From contig NZ_RKSM01000001.1 of the NCBI RefSeq assembly GCF_008729015.1, positions 310,001 through 374,000 on the forward strand: a stretch of 64,000 nucleotides of DNA, read 5' to 3'. A program made the translations under genes and the position numbers. This document shows, one piece after another, positions 1 to 7,251 of this stretch (position 1 is the stretch's first letter; each line of letters begins with the position of its first letter). Below the pieces are notes generated by a model. It had not been told where the DNA came from. It saw nothing but the letters and a program-made list of their open reading frames with translations, and ran no database searches. The stretch is from Haloarcula sp. CBA1129 (GTDB lineage Archaea; Halobacteriota; Halobacteria; Halobacteriales; Haloarculaceae).

Positions 1-94
1 GGACAGCGACTCCCGCCGCGCGCCGAAGATGTTCTCGCCGACCAATCACGCCACGATGGGCCAGTTCGACACGGAAGCTAGGGACCCGCGCTGA
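1..94 (+). CDS. C-terminal end of an unidentified protein (truncated by window edge)
   Basis: An open frame enters from the left edge (codons in phase with base 2) and ends at TGA 92-94. The last 30 residues include the stretch KMFSPTNHATMGQFDTEARD. I do not recognise the family from this tail. The composition is ordinary for a haloarchaeal cytoplasmic protein. It is followed after 44 bases by the next plus-strand gene. It could in principle be a chance open frame, because only 30 codons are visible. Confidence 0.45.
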   Translation, partial: DSDSRRAPKMFSPTNHATMGQFDTEARDPR

Positions 95-138
95 ACTGGG
101 ACACAACGCATATCCCGACGGCACGCCTCCATGCCGAT

Positions 139-348
139 ATGTCCGATTACACCACGGTATCGATTCCGAAGGACCTCGCGGAGCGCGTCGAAGAGACAAT
201 TGAAGGAACGAGTTTCTCCAGCACCTCTGACCTCGTTCGGTTCCTGCTCCGGAGTATCGTCGTCGAACACCAGCGCGAAGGAGAACTGACCGAAGCGCAG
301 TTTCAGGACATCACCGACCAGCTGCGGGATCTCGGCTATCTGGAGTAA
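139..348 (+). CDS. Ribbon-helix-helix (CopG/Arc-type) small regulator
   Basis: This 69-residue protein has the layout of a MetJ/Arc/CopG DNA-binding fold. A short beta strand (residues about 4-9, TTVSIP) is followed by helix A (DLAERVEETI) and helix B beginning after SSTSD (LVRFLLRSIV). The tail after residue 45 is acidic and may mediate oligomer contacts. Such proteins bind DNA as dimers, and the target is unknown here. Translation is set at ATG 139. An AT-rich stretch near 110 (catatc) could be its promoter. No toxin partner lies next to it, so an antitoxin role is not supported. Confidence 0.75.
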   Translation: MSDYTTVSIPKDLAERVEETIEGTSFSSTSDLVRFLLRSIVVEHQREGELTEAQFQDITDQLRDLGYLE

Positions 349-370
349 CCGACACGACGGTAGCTGAGTG

Positions 371-796
371 CTATTGCGGATACTTCTCGGGCGGTTCGAC
401 GTCCAGAACCGTCACCTCTTGTTCCTGTCCGGCTCTATCGAAGGCTCCGAAGGCGTCGATATCCCACGGCGGGATGCCGACGAAGATCACCTCGTGCAGA
501 TCGTCGGTCTTGCTGATACCCATATACCCGTCAGGGTGAGAGACGAACCGCCCCTGTGTCTGGCCGGCCGGCGTCCCCAGATCGACGCCGAACACTGCGT
601 TCACCGAGGCCCCGGCTGAAGGGAGATAGAAGTCGGTGAACACTGGTGTCTCGTCCGGCAAATCTGCATCAGGAAGGTCTTCTGCAGGCGTGACGGCCAG
701 CGAAATCGTCACGTCGTCAGGTTCGGCCTCGCTGGCGAGCCGCAACAGCGTTTCGACGAGTCCGCGTGTGACATAGACCACGCTATTCTTTCGCAC
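371..796 (-). CDS. JAMM/MPN-like domain protein, catalytic His replaced
   Basis: A 141-residue acidic protein. Residues 85-98 read VSHPDGYMGISKTD, which matches the spacing of the JAMM metalloprotease signature (H-S/T-H-P-x6-S-x2-D) except that the first zinc-binding His is Val85. The N-terminal catalytic Glu of active JAMM enzymes is also not evident. The fold call is inference from this one motif, and a non-catalytic MPN scaffold is the best guess. A TTTTACC stretch at about 806-812 on the same strand is a possible promoter. It is convergent with the preceding small regulator gene. Confidence 0.55.
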   Translation of the reverse strand: MRKNSVVYVTRGLVETLLRLASEAEPDDVTISLAVTPAEDLPDADLPDETPVFTDFYLPSAGASVNAVFGVDLGTPAGQTQGRFVSHPDGYMGISKTDDLHEVIFVGIPPWDIDAFGAFDRAGQEQEVTVLDVEPPEKYPQ

Positions 797-828
797 GGCC
801 CGGGTAAAACGCCGTCGTTTACGTCGGT

Positions 829-1509
829 TTAGCCGAGCACGAGCGACTTGAGGTTTTTCGCGTACAGGCCCGGTGTCCGGCCGCGCGACCCGCGGAGCGC
901 GTACGCGATGGCCTCAGTCGCGTCCTCCATCACGCCTTCTCCGTGGCCGACCAAGACCCGATCGGGGTCCAGTCGGGAGAGTTTCTTCGGGGGGAACAGG
1001 CGCAACATCGGGTGGACGCCGAGGCGCTCGTCGCCGGCGAGGAAGTAGTCCGCCGCCCCGACCGCCTCCGGGACGACCAACGTATCGTCTTCGTCGCCAT
1101 ACAGCGCGGCCTCTTGCCAGAACGTGTTCTCGATAATCTTGTGGACGCCGTAGTCCGTGCCCGGCAGCTGTCGGTGTATGCGTTCCACCGGCGCGTCGAT
1201 GTCCGCCTCGACACCCGACATCCACTCGGGGATGTACACTGACACATCGTGGCGGTTTGCAACGGCGGCGCTGTCGCGTTTGTGGCGGTCTAACAGGATG
1301 ACGACGCCGGCCACTTCGCCGAACTCGGCGAACAAGTCGTCGATGCCGTCGACGTCTATCGGGTCGACGACAAACACACCGGCGTCTGTCTTGAGAACGT
1401 GGCTCGCCCGGACCATCATCTCGTCGGGATACGGGATGTAGCTCACGCCGCGGTCCCAGCGGTTCGTCTCCGTCCACCCTGTCGTTTCGTCCTGACTGTT
1501 GGTTGGCAT
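829..1509 (-). CDS. Metallo-beta-lactamase-fold protein lacking the metal site
   Basis: A 226-residue protein whose N-terminal half reads like the MBL fold: a beta-rich start, GVFVVDPIDVDG, then VVILLDRHKRDSAAVA where active enzymes carry HxHxDH. Here the corresponding residues are D74, H76, R78 and D79, so the zinc site looks lost. Near the C-terminus, DPDRVLVGHGEGV (about 180-192) resembles the late MBL motif with a retained His. The function is unknown, and a binding or structural role is more likely than hydrolysis. The start ATG at 1509 gives a conventional acidic N-terminus. Confidence 0.65.
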   Translation of the reverse strand: MPTNSQDETTGWTETNRWDRGVSYIPYPDEMMVRASHVLKTDAGVFVVDPIDVDGIDDLFAEFGEVAGVVILLDRHKRDSAAVANRHDVSVYIPEWMSGVEADIDAPVERIHRQLPGTDYGVHKIIENTFWQEAALYGDEDDTLVVPEAVGAADYFLAGDERLGVHPMLRLFPPKKLSRLDPDRVLVGHGEGVMEDATEAIAYALRGSRGRTPGLYAKNLKSLVLG

Positions 1510-1630
1510 ACGCCTCTATACGAGCCTGACGCGAATAAATGGTCGAGAACGGGAAACACGCGTGCGTGGGTTGTTCTGCCTTCGAAACGGCGTCCACAGC
1601 GGCTTTGTCGGTGGCGGTCGAAGCGCCGCT

Positions 1631-2317
1631 ATGCTCTCGTCGCCCGCTTGGCTCACGCTAGAGGTGAAGTATCCGGACCGTGCAACGGCGTTCTACGAGG
1701 CCTTTCTGGAACTCGATGTCGTCTCGGAGGCGTCCGACCAAGCCGTGCTCGCGGCCGGCGACACCGAACTCAGGCTCCGCGCGCCGGGAGCGGTTCCGCG
1801 CGGCGGGCTCCACACCCACTATGCGCTGACAATCCCCGAACGGGAGTACGACGACTGGTACGACCGACTGGACGAGCGCTTCGACCTCGTCGAGCATACG
1901 TTCGGGGACGCGCGGTCGCTGTACTTCTATGACCCGCAGGGGAACTGCGTGGAACTCGGCGAGCGGGCGGTAGACGGCGCTGGCGTCACCGGACTGTTCG
2001 AGATCGTCCTCGAAGTCGAGGACCTGTCCACAGCAGTGAACTTTTACACCACGTTGGGGTTCGAGCTGGTCGACGACGGCCGCGACGAAGGCCGGGTCAG
2101 GCTGTCGACCGGTGAACTCGATCTGGAACTGTGGTCACCGCGGCTCGGTATCGCCGATGCCCGCGGCGGCGTCCACGTCGACTTCGGTGTCGTCGCCGAA
2201 GACCCGAAATCGACGGCTCGGGAGGTCGCCGACGACGCGCTCGCGGTCACGTCCGTTGAGGACGGCGTCCGAATCAGGGACCCAGACGGCCACTACCTGA
2301 CGCTGGTGTCAGAATAG
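1631..2317 (+). CDS. Two-domain VOC (glyoxalase/extradiol dioxygenase-like) protein
   Basis: The 228-residue product holds two vicinal-oxygen-chelate modules in tandem. The first runs from about 7 to 115 (LTLEVKYPDRATAFYEAFL to SLYFYDPQGNCVELGE). The second runs from about 122 to 226 (FEIVLEVEDLSTAVNFYTTL to IRDPDGHYLTLVSE). Both end in the typical (Y/I)-x-DP-x-G-x-x-(V/L)-E/T-L pattern that supplies a metal ligand. The open frame extends upstream, but ATG 1631 begins exactly at domain 1. Known relatives are glyoxalases and catechol 2,3-dioxygenases, and the substrate cannot be inferred. Confidence 0.75.
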   Translation: MLSSPAWLTLEVKYPDRATAFYEAFLELDVVSEASDQAVLAAGDTELRLRAPGAVPRGGLHTHYALTIPEREYDDWYDRLDERFDLVEHTFGDARSLYFYDPQGNCVELGERAVDGAGVTGLFEIVLEVEDLSTAVNFYTTLGFELVDDGRDEGRVRLSTGELDLELWSPRLGIADARGGVHVDFGVVAEDPKSTAREVADDALAVTSVEDGVRIRDPDGHYLTLVSE

Positions 2318-2486
2318 GCAGCCGCCAGTGTCAGCGTAGCCGGCTACCGATGCCAGCGTAGCCGACCAGTGGTATCAGGAACTGCATCCGCCGGAAGTGA
2401 ATATAATGACTACCCCTGTATTAGTAGCTGTATAGACCCCTCATAGGCAGGGCCTTTTCGTGTCGACGGCCACCGTTCACCTGAGG

Positions 2487-2765
2487 ATGTCCCCGACTGA
2501 CTCCCGGATCGAGCGCGATGTCCCTGCGAAGGCGACGCTGTTCTGTCCGGACTGTGGGCACCAGAGCAGGTACGACGGCGACTGGATTGTGGTTGAGCGC
2601 CGCGGCGGCACGCACTACCGCTGTCCGGACTGCCACGCCCAGATCACGACCCGACTACGCCACACTGACAGGGGTGCGCCTCGGTTCTTCGACACCTACT
2701 GGCAAGCGTGGGATCACGGTATCCGCGTGTGGCACGGACTGCTACAGCGACTCCTCTCCCCGTGA
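2487..2765 (+). CDS. Small zinc-ribbon protein (haloarchaeal)
   Basis: A 92-residue protein with two CPDC knuckles, CPDCGH at about 20-25 and CPDCHA at about 48-53, separated by a strand-rich stretch (DWIVVERRGGTHYR). This is the arrangement of a four-cysteine zinc ribbon. The tail is rich in Trp and basic residues (FDTYWQAWDHGIRVW). ATG 2487 is chosen over GTG 2460 because it begins the acidic conserved-looking part. A TATA-like region (gtatagacc, about 2430) lies upstream. A nucleic-acid or protein-binding role is likely, and no specific function is known. Confidence 0.65.
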   Translation: MSPTDSRIERDVPAKATLFCPDCGHQSRYDGDWIVVERRGGTHYRCPDCHAQITTRLRHTDRGAPRFFDTYWQAWDHGIRVWHGLLQRLLSP

Positions 2766-2884
2766 CCGACGTGCCAGCTACTGCCGGATATCTGAGACGG
2801 CAAACCCCACTGTGCTCGATATGCTCGTTCCAGAAGCCCAGCATCCATACTGCTCTGTTCGGAGGGCAGAGCCTGTTTCGCCGC

Positions 2885-3187
2885 TCAGCCCAGCCGCTCG
2901 GAGTCGATACTGACGCCCGGCGGCGTCACGATCAGGAAGCCCCGGAAATGCATCAGTTCGCCGCCGGCCTCCCGGACCGGTCGGGCGAACCCGGCGGCGA
3001 GTTCGTTCAGGTCGCCCTCGACGTTGAGAACCAGTACCGCTCCGTTCTCGATGGTGTCGATCCACTGTTCGGGCGACTCCGACCCGTCGAGGACGCCAAG
3101 CACGACGCGGTTGCTGCCGGCCCCGTCACGGTCCTCGTCCATCTGGTCCTCCACGGCCTGCAGGTCAAGGCCCTCGAAATCGCTCAT
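2885..3187 (-). CDS. Conserved haloarchaeal protein (possibly DUF5779)
   Basis: A 100-residue acidic protein. The open frame extends to 3283, but ATG 3187 (MSDFEGLDLQ) gives the natural start. The core RVVLGVLDGSESPEQWIDTI, followed by ENGAVLVLNVEGDLNELAAG, looks like a small alpha/beta domain. From memory it resembles a haloarchaeal family listed as DUF5779, an assignment that needs a profile search. There are no catalytic motifs. It is divergent from leuA, with which it shares the intergenic region containing the TATA box at 3306. Confidence 0.6.
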   Translation of the reverse strand: MSDFEGLDLQAVEDQMDEDRDGAGSNRVVLGVLDGSESPEQWIDTIENGAVLVLNVEGDLNELAAGFARPVREAGGELMHFRGFLIVTPPGVSIDSERLG

Positions 3188-3305
3188 AGCCACATACATG
3201 CGCGGACAGAGCAAAAATCCTCCCCACCTGTCTGACGCGCGGCAGTCGCGATAGCCACGGTCGCCACCGTGTGCCGTGTGCACGCATCACCGCCTTATGG
3301 ACAAG

Positions 3306-3313
3306 TATAAATA
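3306..3313 (+). promoter_or_regulatory. TATA box upstream of leuA
   Basis: TATAAATA is a near-perfect archaeal TATA box. Archaeal transcription normally starts 25-28 bases downstream, which places the 5' end near 3333-3338, just before ATG 3340. GTG 3314, the only conventional start in the long leuA frame, abuts the box and would not be on this transcript. Confidence 0.75.
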
Positions 3314-4558
3314 GTGGAAGCATCCAGTTACGGGTGCTTATGTCCAACAACGAGGGCACGTCGGAATCTCCGGCGGATCGAGTTCTTCCAGGGCACACTG
3401 GATTCCACGTCTGAGATAACAGACGCACGGATTTTCGACACCACGCTGCGCGATGGTGAGCAGTCACCACGCACGTCGTTCAACTACGAGGACAAACGCG
3501 AGATAGCCGCGCTGCTCGACGAGATGGGCACCCACGTCATCGAGGCCGGGTTCCCCGTCAACTCCGACGCGGAGTTCGAGGCAGTGCGCGACATCGCCGA
3601 GTCCACGCAAGTGACGACCTGCGGGCTGGCGCGTGTGGTCGAGAAAGACATCGAGGCGGCCTTGGATTCTGGTGTGGACATGGTCCACACCTTCGTCTCG
3701 ACGTCGGACGTACAGTTGCAGGATTCCATGCACGCGACCCGTCAGGAGGCACTCGACACCGCCGTCGACTGTGTCGAGATGATCACAGACGCGGGCGCCG
3801 AATGCATGTTCTCGCCGATGGACGCCACGAGGACTGACGAGGACTTCCTCGTCGAAGTCATCGAGGCTACGTCCGCGGCGGGTGCGGACTGGATCAACAT
3901 TCCGGACACGTGTGGGGTCGCCACGCCGCGGCGGTTCTACGACCTCATCGAGATTGTCGACGACTGCACCGACGCCTATATCGACGTGCACACGCACGAC
4001 GACTTCGGGCTGGCGTCGGCCAACGCTATCTCCGGCTTCGAGGCCGGAGCCAGTCAGGCGCAGGTGTCAGTCAACGGCATCGGCGAACGTGCCGGCAACG
4101 CGGCCTACGAAGAGGTCGTGATGGCGCTTGAGTCGCTGTATGATGTCGACACCGGAATCGACACCACCCGCATCACGGAGCTCTCCCGTATCGTCGAGGA
4201 GAAGTCCGACATCGGGGTGCCGGCGAACAAGCCCGTCGTCGGGCGCAACGCCTTCTCCCACGAGAGCGGCATCCACGCCGCCGGTGTCATCGAGAACTCC
4301 GACACGTTCGAACCGGGCGTCATGACTCCCGAGATGGTCGGGGCCACGCGCGAACTCGTGCTCGGCAAGCACACCGGAGCCCACTCGGTTCGGGAGCGAC
4401 TCGTCGACGCCGGCTACGACCCGACCGAGGCGGAGGTCCGAGAAGTGACCCGCCGCGTCAAGGAGTACGGCGCGGAAGAGCAGGTCACCATGTCGGTGCT
4501 CGAACGGTTCGCCGAGGAGATCGGTGTGACCGAGGAAAGCGAGGAGGTCCGGGCGTAG
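3314..4558 (+). CDS. leuA: 2-isopropylmalate / (R)-citramalate synthase family protein
   Basis: The enzyme condenses acetyl-CoA with 2-oxoisovalerate (leucine) or pyruvate (citramalate route to isoleucine). The conserved part starts at RRIEFFQGT. It carries FDTTLRDGEQSPRTSF (TIM-barrel metal and substrate site), HTHDDFGLASAN (metal His pair) and NGIGERAGNA. At ~400 residues it lacks the C-terminal allosteric domain of long LeuA enzymes, so the exact substrate is uncertain and it may serve both pathways. The start is problematic. The long frame begins only at GTG 3314, which abuts the TATA box, while the well-placed ATG 3340 is one base out of frame. The gene precedes the ilv/leu operon. leuA is used as the conventional symbol. 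Confidence 0.85.
   Translation: MEASSYGCLCPTTRARRNLRRIEFFQGTLDSTSEITDARIFDTTLRDGEQSPRTSFNYEDKREIAALLDEMGTHVIEAGFPVNSDAEFEAVRDIAESTQVTTCGLARVVEKDIEAALDSGVDMVHTFVSTSDVQLQDSMHATRQEALDTAVDCVEMITDAGAECMFSPMDATRTDEDFLVEVIEATSAAGADWINIPDTCGVATPRRFYDLIEIVDDCTDAYIDVHTHDDFGLASANAISGFEAGASQAQVSVNGIGERAGNAAYEEVVMALESLYDVDTGIDTTRITELSRIVEEKSDIGVPANKPVVGRNAFSHESGIHAAGVIENSDTFEPGVMTPEMVGATRELVLGKHTGAHSVRERLVDAGYDPTEAEVREVTRRVKEYGAEEQVTMSVLERFAEEIGVTEESEEVRA
3340..3414 (+). other. ATG-started short frame, probable displaced N-terminus of leuA
   Basis: ATG 3340 lies 27-34 bases after the TATA box, the normal position for a leaderless start, and opens a 24-codon frame (MSNNEGTSESPADR...) ending at TGA 3412. 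Its acidic beginning is typical of a haloarchaeal protein N-terminus. Skipping one base around 3367-3375 would join it to the conserved leuA frame just before RRIEFFQGT. It is therefore a frameshifted true start, a site of +1 recoding, or a sequencing error. It has no run of branched-chain codons, so a leader peptide is less likely. Confidence 0.55.
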
Positions 4559-4654
4559 GTCGATGACCTCGCTTTCGGCCGTCACTACGAGTGAGCAGCC
4601 ACCGGTGAGTACCCGGTTTCGAGCGGCTGCCCGCCAACAACTATCACAGAACGC

Positions 4655-4661
4655 TTATTAT
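4655..4661 (+). promoter_or_regulatory. TATA box of the ilvB operon leader
   Basis: TTATTAT sits in an AT-rich island about 29 bases (centre to start) before ATG 4687. With the usual archaeal spacing, transcription would begin near 4683-4687. That would make the peptide ORF at 4687 leaderless and leave about 210 bases of transcribed leader before ilvB. Confidence 0.6.
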
Positions 4662-4686
4662 TCGGGACGAACTGCATCCAGATGTG

Positions 4687-4773
4687 ATGACCGCGGCTGC
4701 TGGGCGTCAGGTTCGACCACCCGCCAGCACCGCGACCGCTATTCTCGGCGTGCGTATTGTAGGGGCACTATAG
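4687..4773 (+). CDS. Putative ilvB leader peptide (28 codons, Ile/Leu/Val-rich end)
   Basis: The frame runs from ATG 4687 to TAG 4771-4773 and ends ...AILGVRIVGAL. Seven of the last ten residues before the stop are Ile, Leu, Val or Ala, using ATT CTC GGC GTG CGT ATT GTA GGG GCA CTA. It has no other protein-like features. Bacterial leader peptides of ilv operons (for example IvbL and IlvL) stall ribosomes on such codons when charged branched-chain tRNA is scarce. Here the peptide frame overlaps a hairpin followed by T-rich DNA. A role in attenuation is inferred from layout, and I know of no described archaeal case. Confidence 0.55.
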   Translation: MTAAAGRQVRPPASTATAILGVRIVGAL

Positions 4774-4791
4774 CCCCTCTTTTCACATTTT
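4761..4791 (+). terminator. Hairpin with T-rich tail (candidate attenuator)
   Basis: AGGGGC (4761-4766) pairs perfectly with GCCCCT (4773-4778) around a six-base loop ACTATA, and is followed by CTTTTCACATTTTC. The stem spans the last codons and stop of the leader peptide. Archaeal polymerase terminates mainly at T-rich tracts, with hairpins optional. The form is that of an intrinsic terminator placed 107 bases before ilvB. Confidence 0.55.
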
Positions 4792-4883
4792 CACCCCCGG
4801 TCGAATCGATTCGCTACAACACCACAGAGTCACCAGTCATGCACGCAGCATACACATCACCGCGGTATCGACCCCGAACAAAC

Positions 4884-4888
4884 GGAGG
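4884..4888 (+). promoter_or_regulatory. Shine-Dalgarno site of ilvB
   Basis: GGAGG lies nine bases before ATG 4898. It indicates internal ribosome loading for ilvB, consistent with a transcript that begins far upstream in the leader and not at ilvB itself. A three-codon frame ATG GCA CGA TGA (4890-4901) overlaps the ilvB start. Confidence 0.65.
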
Positions 4889-4897
4889 AATGGCACG

Positions 4898-6655
4898 ATG
4901 AGCGAACGCGCATCGGTCCCCAAGGAGGAGGACGAAACGGAGACGGAAACGGAACAAGACCCCGTCACAACGGGCGCGCAATCGGTCATCCGTGCGCTAG
5001 AAAACGCCGGGACGGACTACGTCTTCGGCGTTCAGGGCGGCGCGATCATGCCCGTCTACGACGCGCTGTACGACTCCGATATCAACCACGTCACGATGGC
5101 CCACGAACAGGGGGCCTCTCACGCGGCAGACGCGTACGGTGTCGTCACTGGCGACCCCGGCGTCTGTTTCGCCACGTCCGGCCCCGGTGCGACGAACCTC
5201 GTTACCGGCATCGCTGACGCCAACATGGACTCAGACCCGGTCATCGCACTGACCGGGCAGGTCCCGACGGAGTTCGTCGGTAACGACGCGTTCCAAGAGA
5301 CGGACACGGTCGGCATCACCCAACCGATCACGAAAGAGAGCTACTTCGCCGCCGACTCCGACACTGTCGGGGACAATGTCAGCGAGGCGTTTGCCCTCGC
5401 CGACGCCGGCCGACAGGGGCCGACGCTGGTCGACCTGCCGAAGGACGTGACCCAAGGCGAAACCGAGGTCGAACCCGGTGCCCCCGAGACGCCAGAGACC
5501 TACGAGGTGCCTGAGGAAGCGGACGACGAAAACGTTCAGGAGGCCGCCGAAGCGCTGGCCGAAGCCGACCGCCCGGTCATCCTCTCGGGCGGCGGCGTCA
5601 TCAAGGCGAACGCCTCAAGCGCACTCCGGGAGTTCGCAAAGGAGTACGAGATTCCGGTCATCACGACGATGCCCGGCATCGGCTCGTTCCCGGAAGACCA
5701 CGAACTCTCGCTTGAATGGGCCGGTATGCACGGCACCGGGTACGCCAACATGGCGATTACCAACACCGACTGCATGCTGGCTATCGGGACGCGCTTCGAC
5801 GACCGCCTGACCGGTGGCGTCGACTCCTTCGCCCCCGACGCGGAGGTCATCCACGTCGATATCGACCCCGCGGAAATCAGCAAGAACGTCTACGCCGACT
5901 ACCCGCTTATCGGCGACGCTCGGGAAGTGCTCCGGCAGCTGTTCGACGCAATGCCGCGCGCCCCGGACGCCGACGAGTGGCGTGACCAGTGTCAGGTCTG
6001 GAAAGACGAGTATCCGATGTCCTACGACACGCCCGACGACGAGCCGCTGAAGCCACAATACGTCGTCGAGCAGTTCTCGGAGATGACGCCGGACGACACC
6101 ATCGTCTGTACCGGCGTCGGGCAACACCAGATGTGGGCCTCCCAGTTCTGGGAGTACACCGAGCCCCGGACGTGGGTGTCCTCCCACGGTCTCGGGACGA
6201 TGGGCTACGGTGTGCCCGCCGCTATCGGCGCGAAACTCGCTGCCCCGGATCAGGAGGTCGTCTGCTTCGACGGCGACGGCTCGTTCCTGATGACCGTCCA
6301 GGGGCTGTCGGTCGCGGTGCGTGAGCAACTGGACATCACCTACGTCGTCCTGAACAACGAGGCGGTCGGGATGGTCCGCCAGTGGCAGGACGGCTTCTAC
6401 GAGGGCCGCCGGATGGCCTCGGAGTACCCGTGGATCCCGCAGTTCGACAAGCTCGCCGAGGCCTTCGGCGCACGCGGGTTCACGCTGGAGTCCTACGAGA
6501 ACGTCGAGGAAACGATACAGGAAGCACGCGACTACGACGGGCCAAGCGTCATCGACGCCCACATCGACCCCGGGGAGAACGTCTTCCCGATGGTTCCAAG
6601 CGGCGGTGACAACGGCCTGTTCGCGCTCGAAGAAGACCATCTGGATCAACTATGA
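4898..6655 (+). CDS. ilvB: Acetolactate synthase large (catalytic) subunit
   Basis: This thiamine-diphosphate enzyme makes 2-acetolactate (valine, leucine) and 2-aceto-2-hydroxybutyrate (isoleucine). Its 585 residues show the three-domain fold. The N-terminal PYR domain has the catalytic Glu in MAHEQGASHAADAYG and SGPGATNLVTG. The central domain has RPVILSGGGV and IGTRFDDRLTGG. The C-terminal PP domain has the ThDP/Mg motif GDGSFLMTVQ ending in VVLNN. The N-terminus has an acidic extension typical of haloarchaea. It overlaps ilvN by four bases (ATGA), implying coupled translation and a 1:1 supply of subunits. Probable control by the leader region 4655-4791. Confidence 0.96.
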   Translation: MSERASVPKEEDETETETEQDPVTTGAQSVIRALENAGTDYVFGVQGGAIMPVYDALYDSDINHVTMAHEQGASHAADAYGVVTGDPGVCFATSGPGATNLVTGIADANMDSDPVIALTGQVPTEFVGNDAFQETDTVGITQPITKESYFAADSDTVGDNVSEAFALADAGRQGPTLVDLPKDVTQGETEVEPGAPETPETYEVPEEADDENVQEAAEALAEADRPVILSGGGVIKANASSALREFAKEYEIPVITTMPGIGSFPEDHELSLEWAGMHGTGYANMAITNTDCMLAIGTRFDDRLTGGVDSFAPDAEVIHVDIDPAEISKNVYADYPLIGDAREVLRQLFDAMPRAPDADEWRDQCQVWKDEYPMSYDTPDDEPLKPQYVVEQFSEMTPDDTIVCTGVGQHQMWASQFWEYTEPRTWVSSHGLGTMGYGVPAAIGAKLAAPDQEVVCFDGDGSFLMTVQGLSVAVREQLDITYVVLNNEAVGMVRQWQDGFYEGRRMASEYPWIPQFDKLAEAFGARGFTLESYENVEETIQEARDYDGPSVIDAHIDPGENVFPMVPSGGDNGLFALEEDHLDQL

Positions 6656-7251
6656 CAGGAGGAATGCCGGGCCCCGCGCCGGACGAACGGATGCGCCCGA
6701 AGGGCCGACGCAACACGCAGGGAATCCGCGTCGACCCCGAGGCCGAAGTGACCCACGAACCGCGACAGGCGGTGCTGTCAGCGCTGGTCAAACACCGACC
6801 GGGCGTGCTTTCGGAGGTGTCGGCGCTGTTCAGCCGACGGCAGTTCAACATCGAAAGCCTCACCGTCGGCCCAACAGCCGACGATGACACAGCCCGGATG
6901 ACGATCCTCATCGAGGAGCCCGAACCGGGGATCGATCAGGCAAAAAAGCAACTGCGGAAGCTCGTTCCCGTCATCTCGGTCAGAGAGCTCGAAGGCGAGG
7001 CCGTCCGTCGGGAGCTCGCGCTGGTGAAAGTCAGCGGCGAGAAACCAGACGACGTCAATGCGGTCGCCGATATGTACAACGGGCAAGCCGTCGACGCGTC
7101 GACCGACTCGGTCACCGTCGAAATCACGGGCAGCAAGCAGAAGATCGACGCCGCCATCGAGGCGTTCAAGCAGTTCGATGTGCAGGAGATCGTGCGAACC
7201 GGGGCCGCCGCACTGGATCGCGGCCCGAAAACACTAGAGAAAGATGTCTGA
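6652..7251 (+). CDS. ilvN: Acetolactate synthase small (regulatory) subunit
   Basis: A 199-residue regulatory partner of IlvB. After a ~35-residue polar extension comes an ACT domain ([31 protein letters not shown]), the valine-binding module of this family, then a C-terminal domain (about 120-190, ending [12 protein letters not shown]) that contacts the large subunit. It starts inside the ilvB stop (ATGA) and overlaps ilvC by eight bases. Feedback inhibition by branched-chain amino acids is known for the family and inferred here. Confidence 0.94.
   Translation: MTGGMPGPAPDERMRPKGRRNTQGIRVDPEAEVTHEPRQAVLSALVKHRPGVLSEVSALFSRRQFNIESLTVGPTADDDTARMTILIEEPEPGIDQAKKQLRKLVPVISVRELEGEAVRRELALVKVSGEKPDDVNAVADMYNGQAVDASTDSVTVEITGSKQKIDAAIEAFKQFDVQEIVRTGAAALDRGPKTLEKDV

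Noticed and set aside
3340-3414. Leucine-type leader peptide for leuA
   Set aside because: The 24 codons contain one Leu and no run of branched-chain codons, and no hairpin follows. A displaced leuA N-terminus explains it better.
4563-4901. 112-codon open frame covering the whole leuA-ilvB gap
   Set aside because: Arg/Ser-rich, no family pattern. It conflicts with the leader peptide and begins before the predicted transcription start. Only its last codons (near ATG 4890) could matter as a minor overlap with ilvB.
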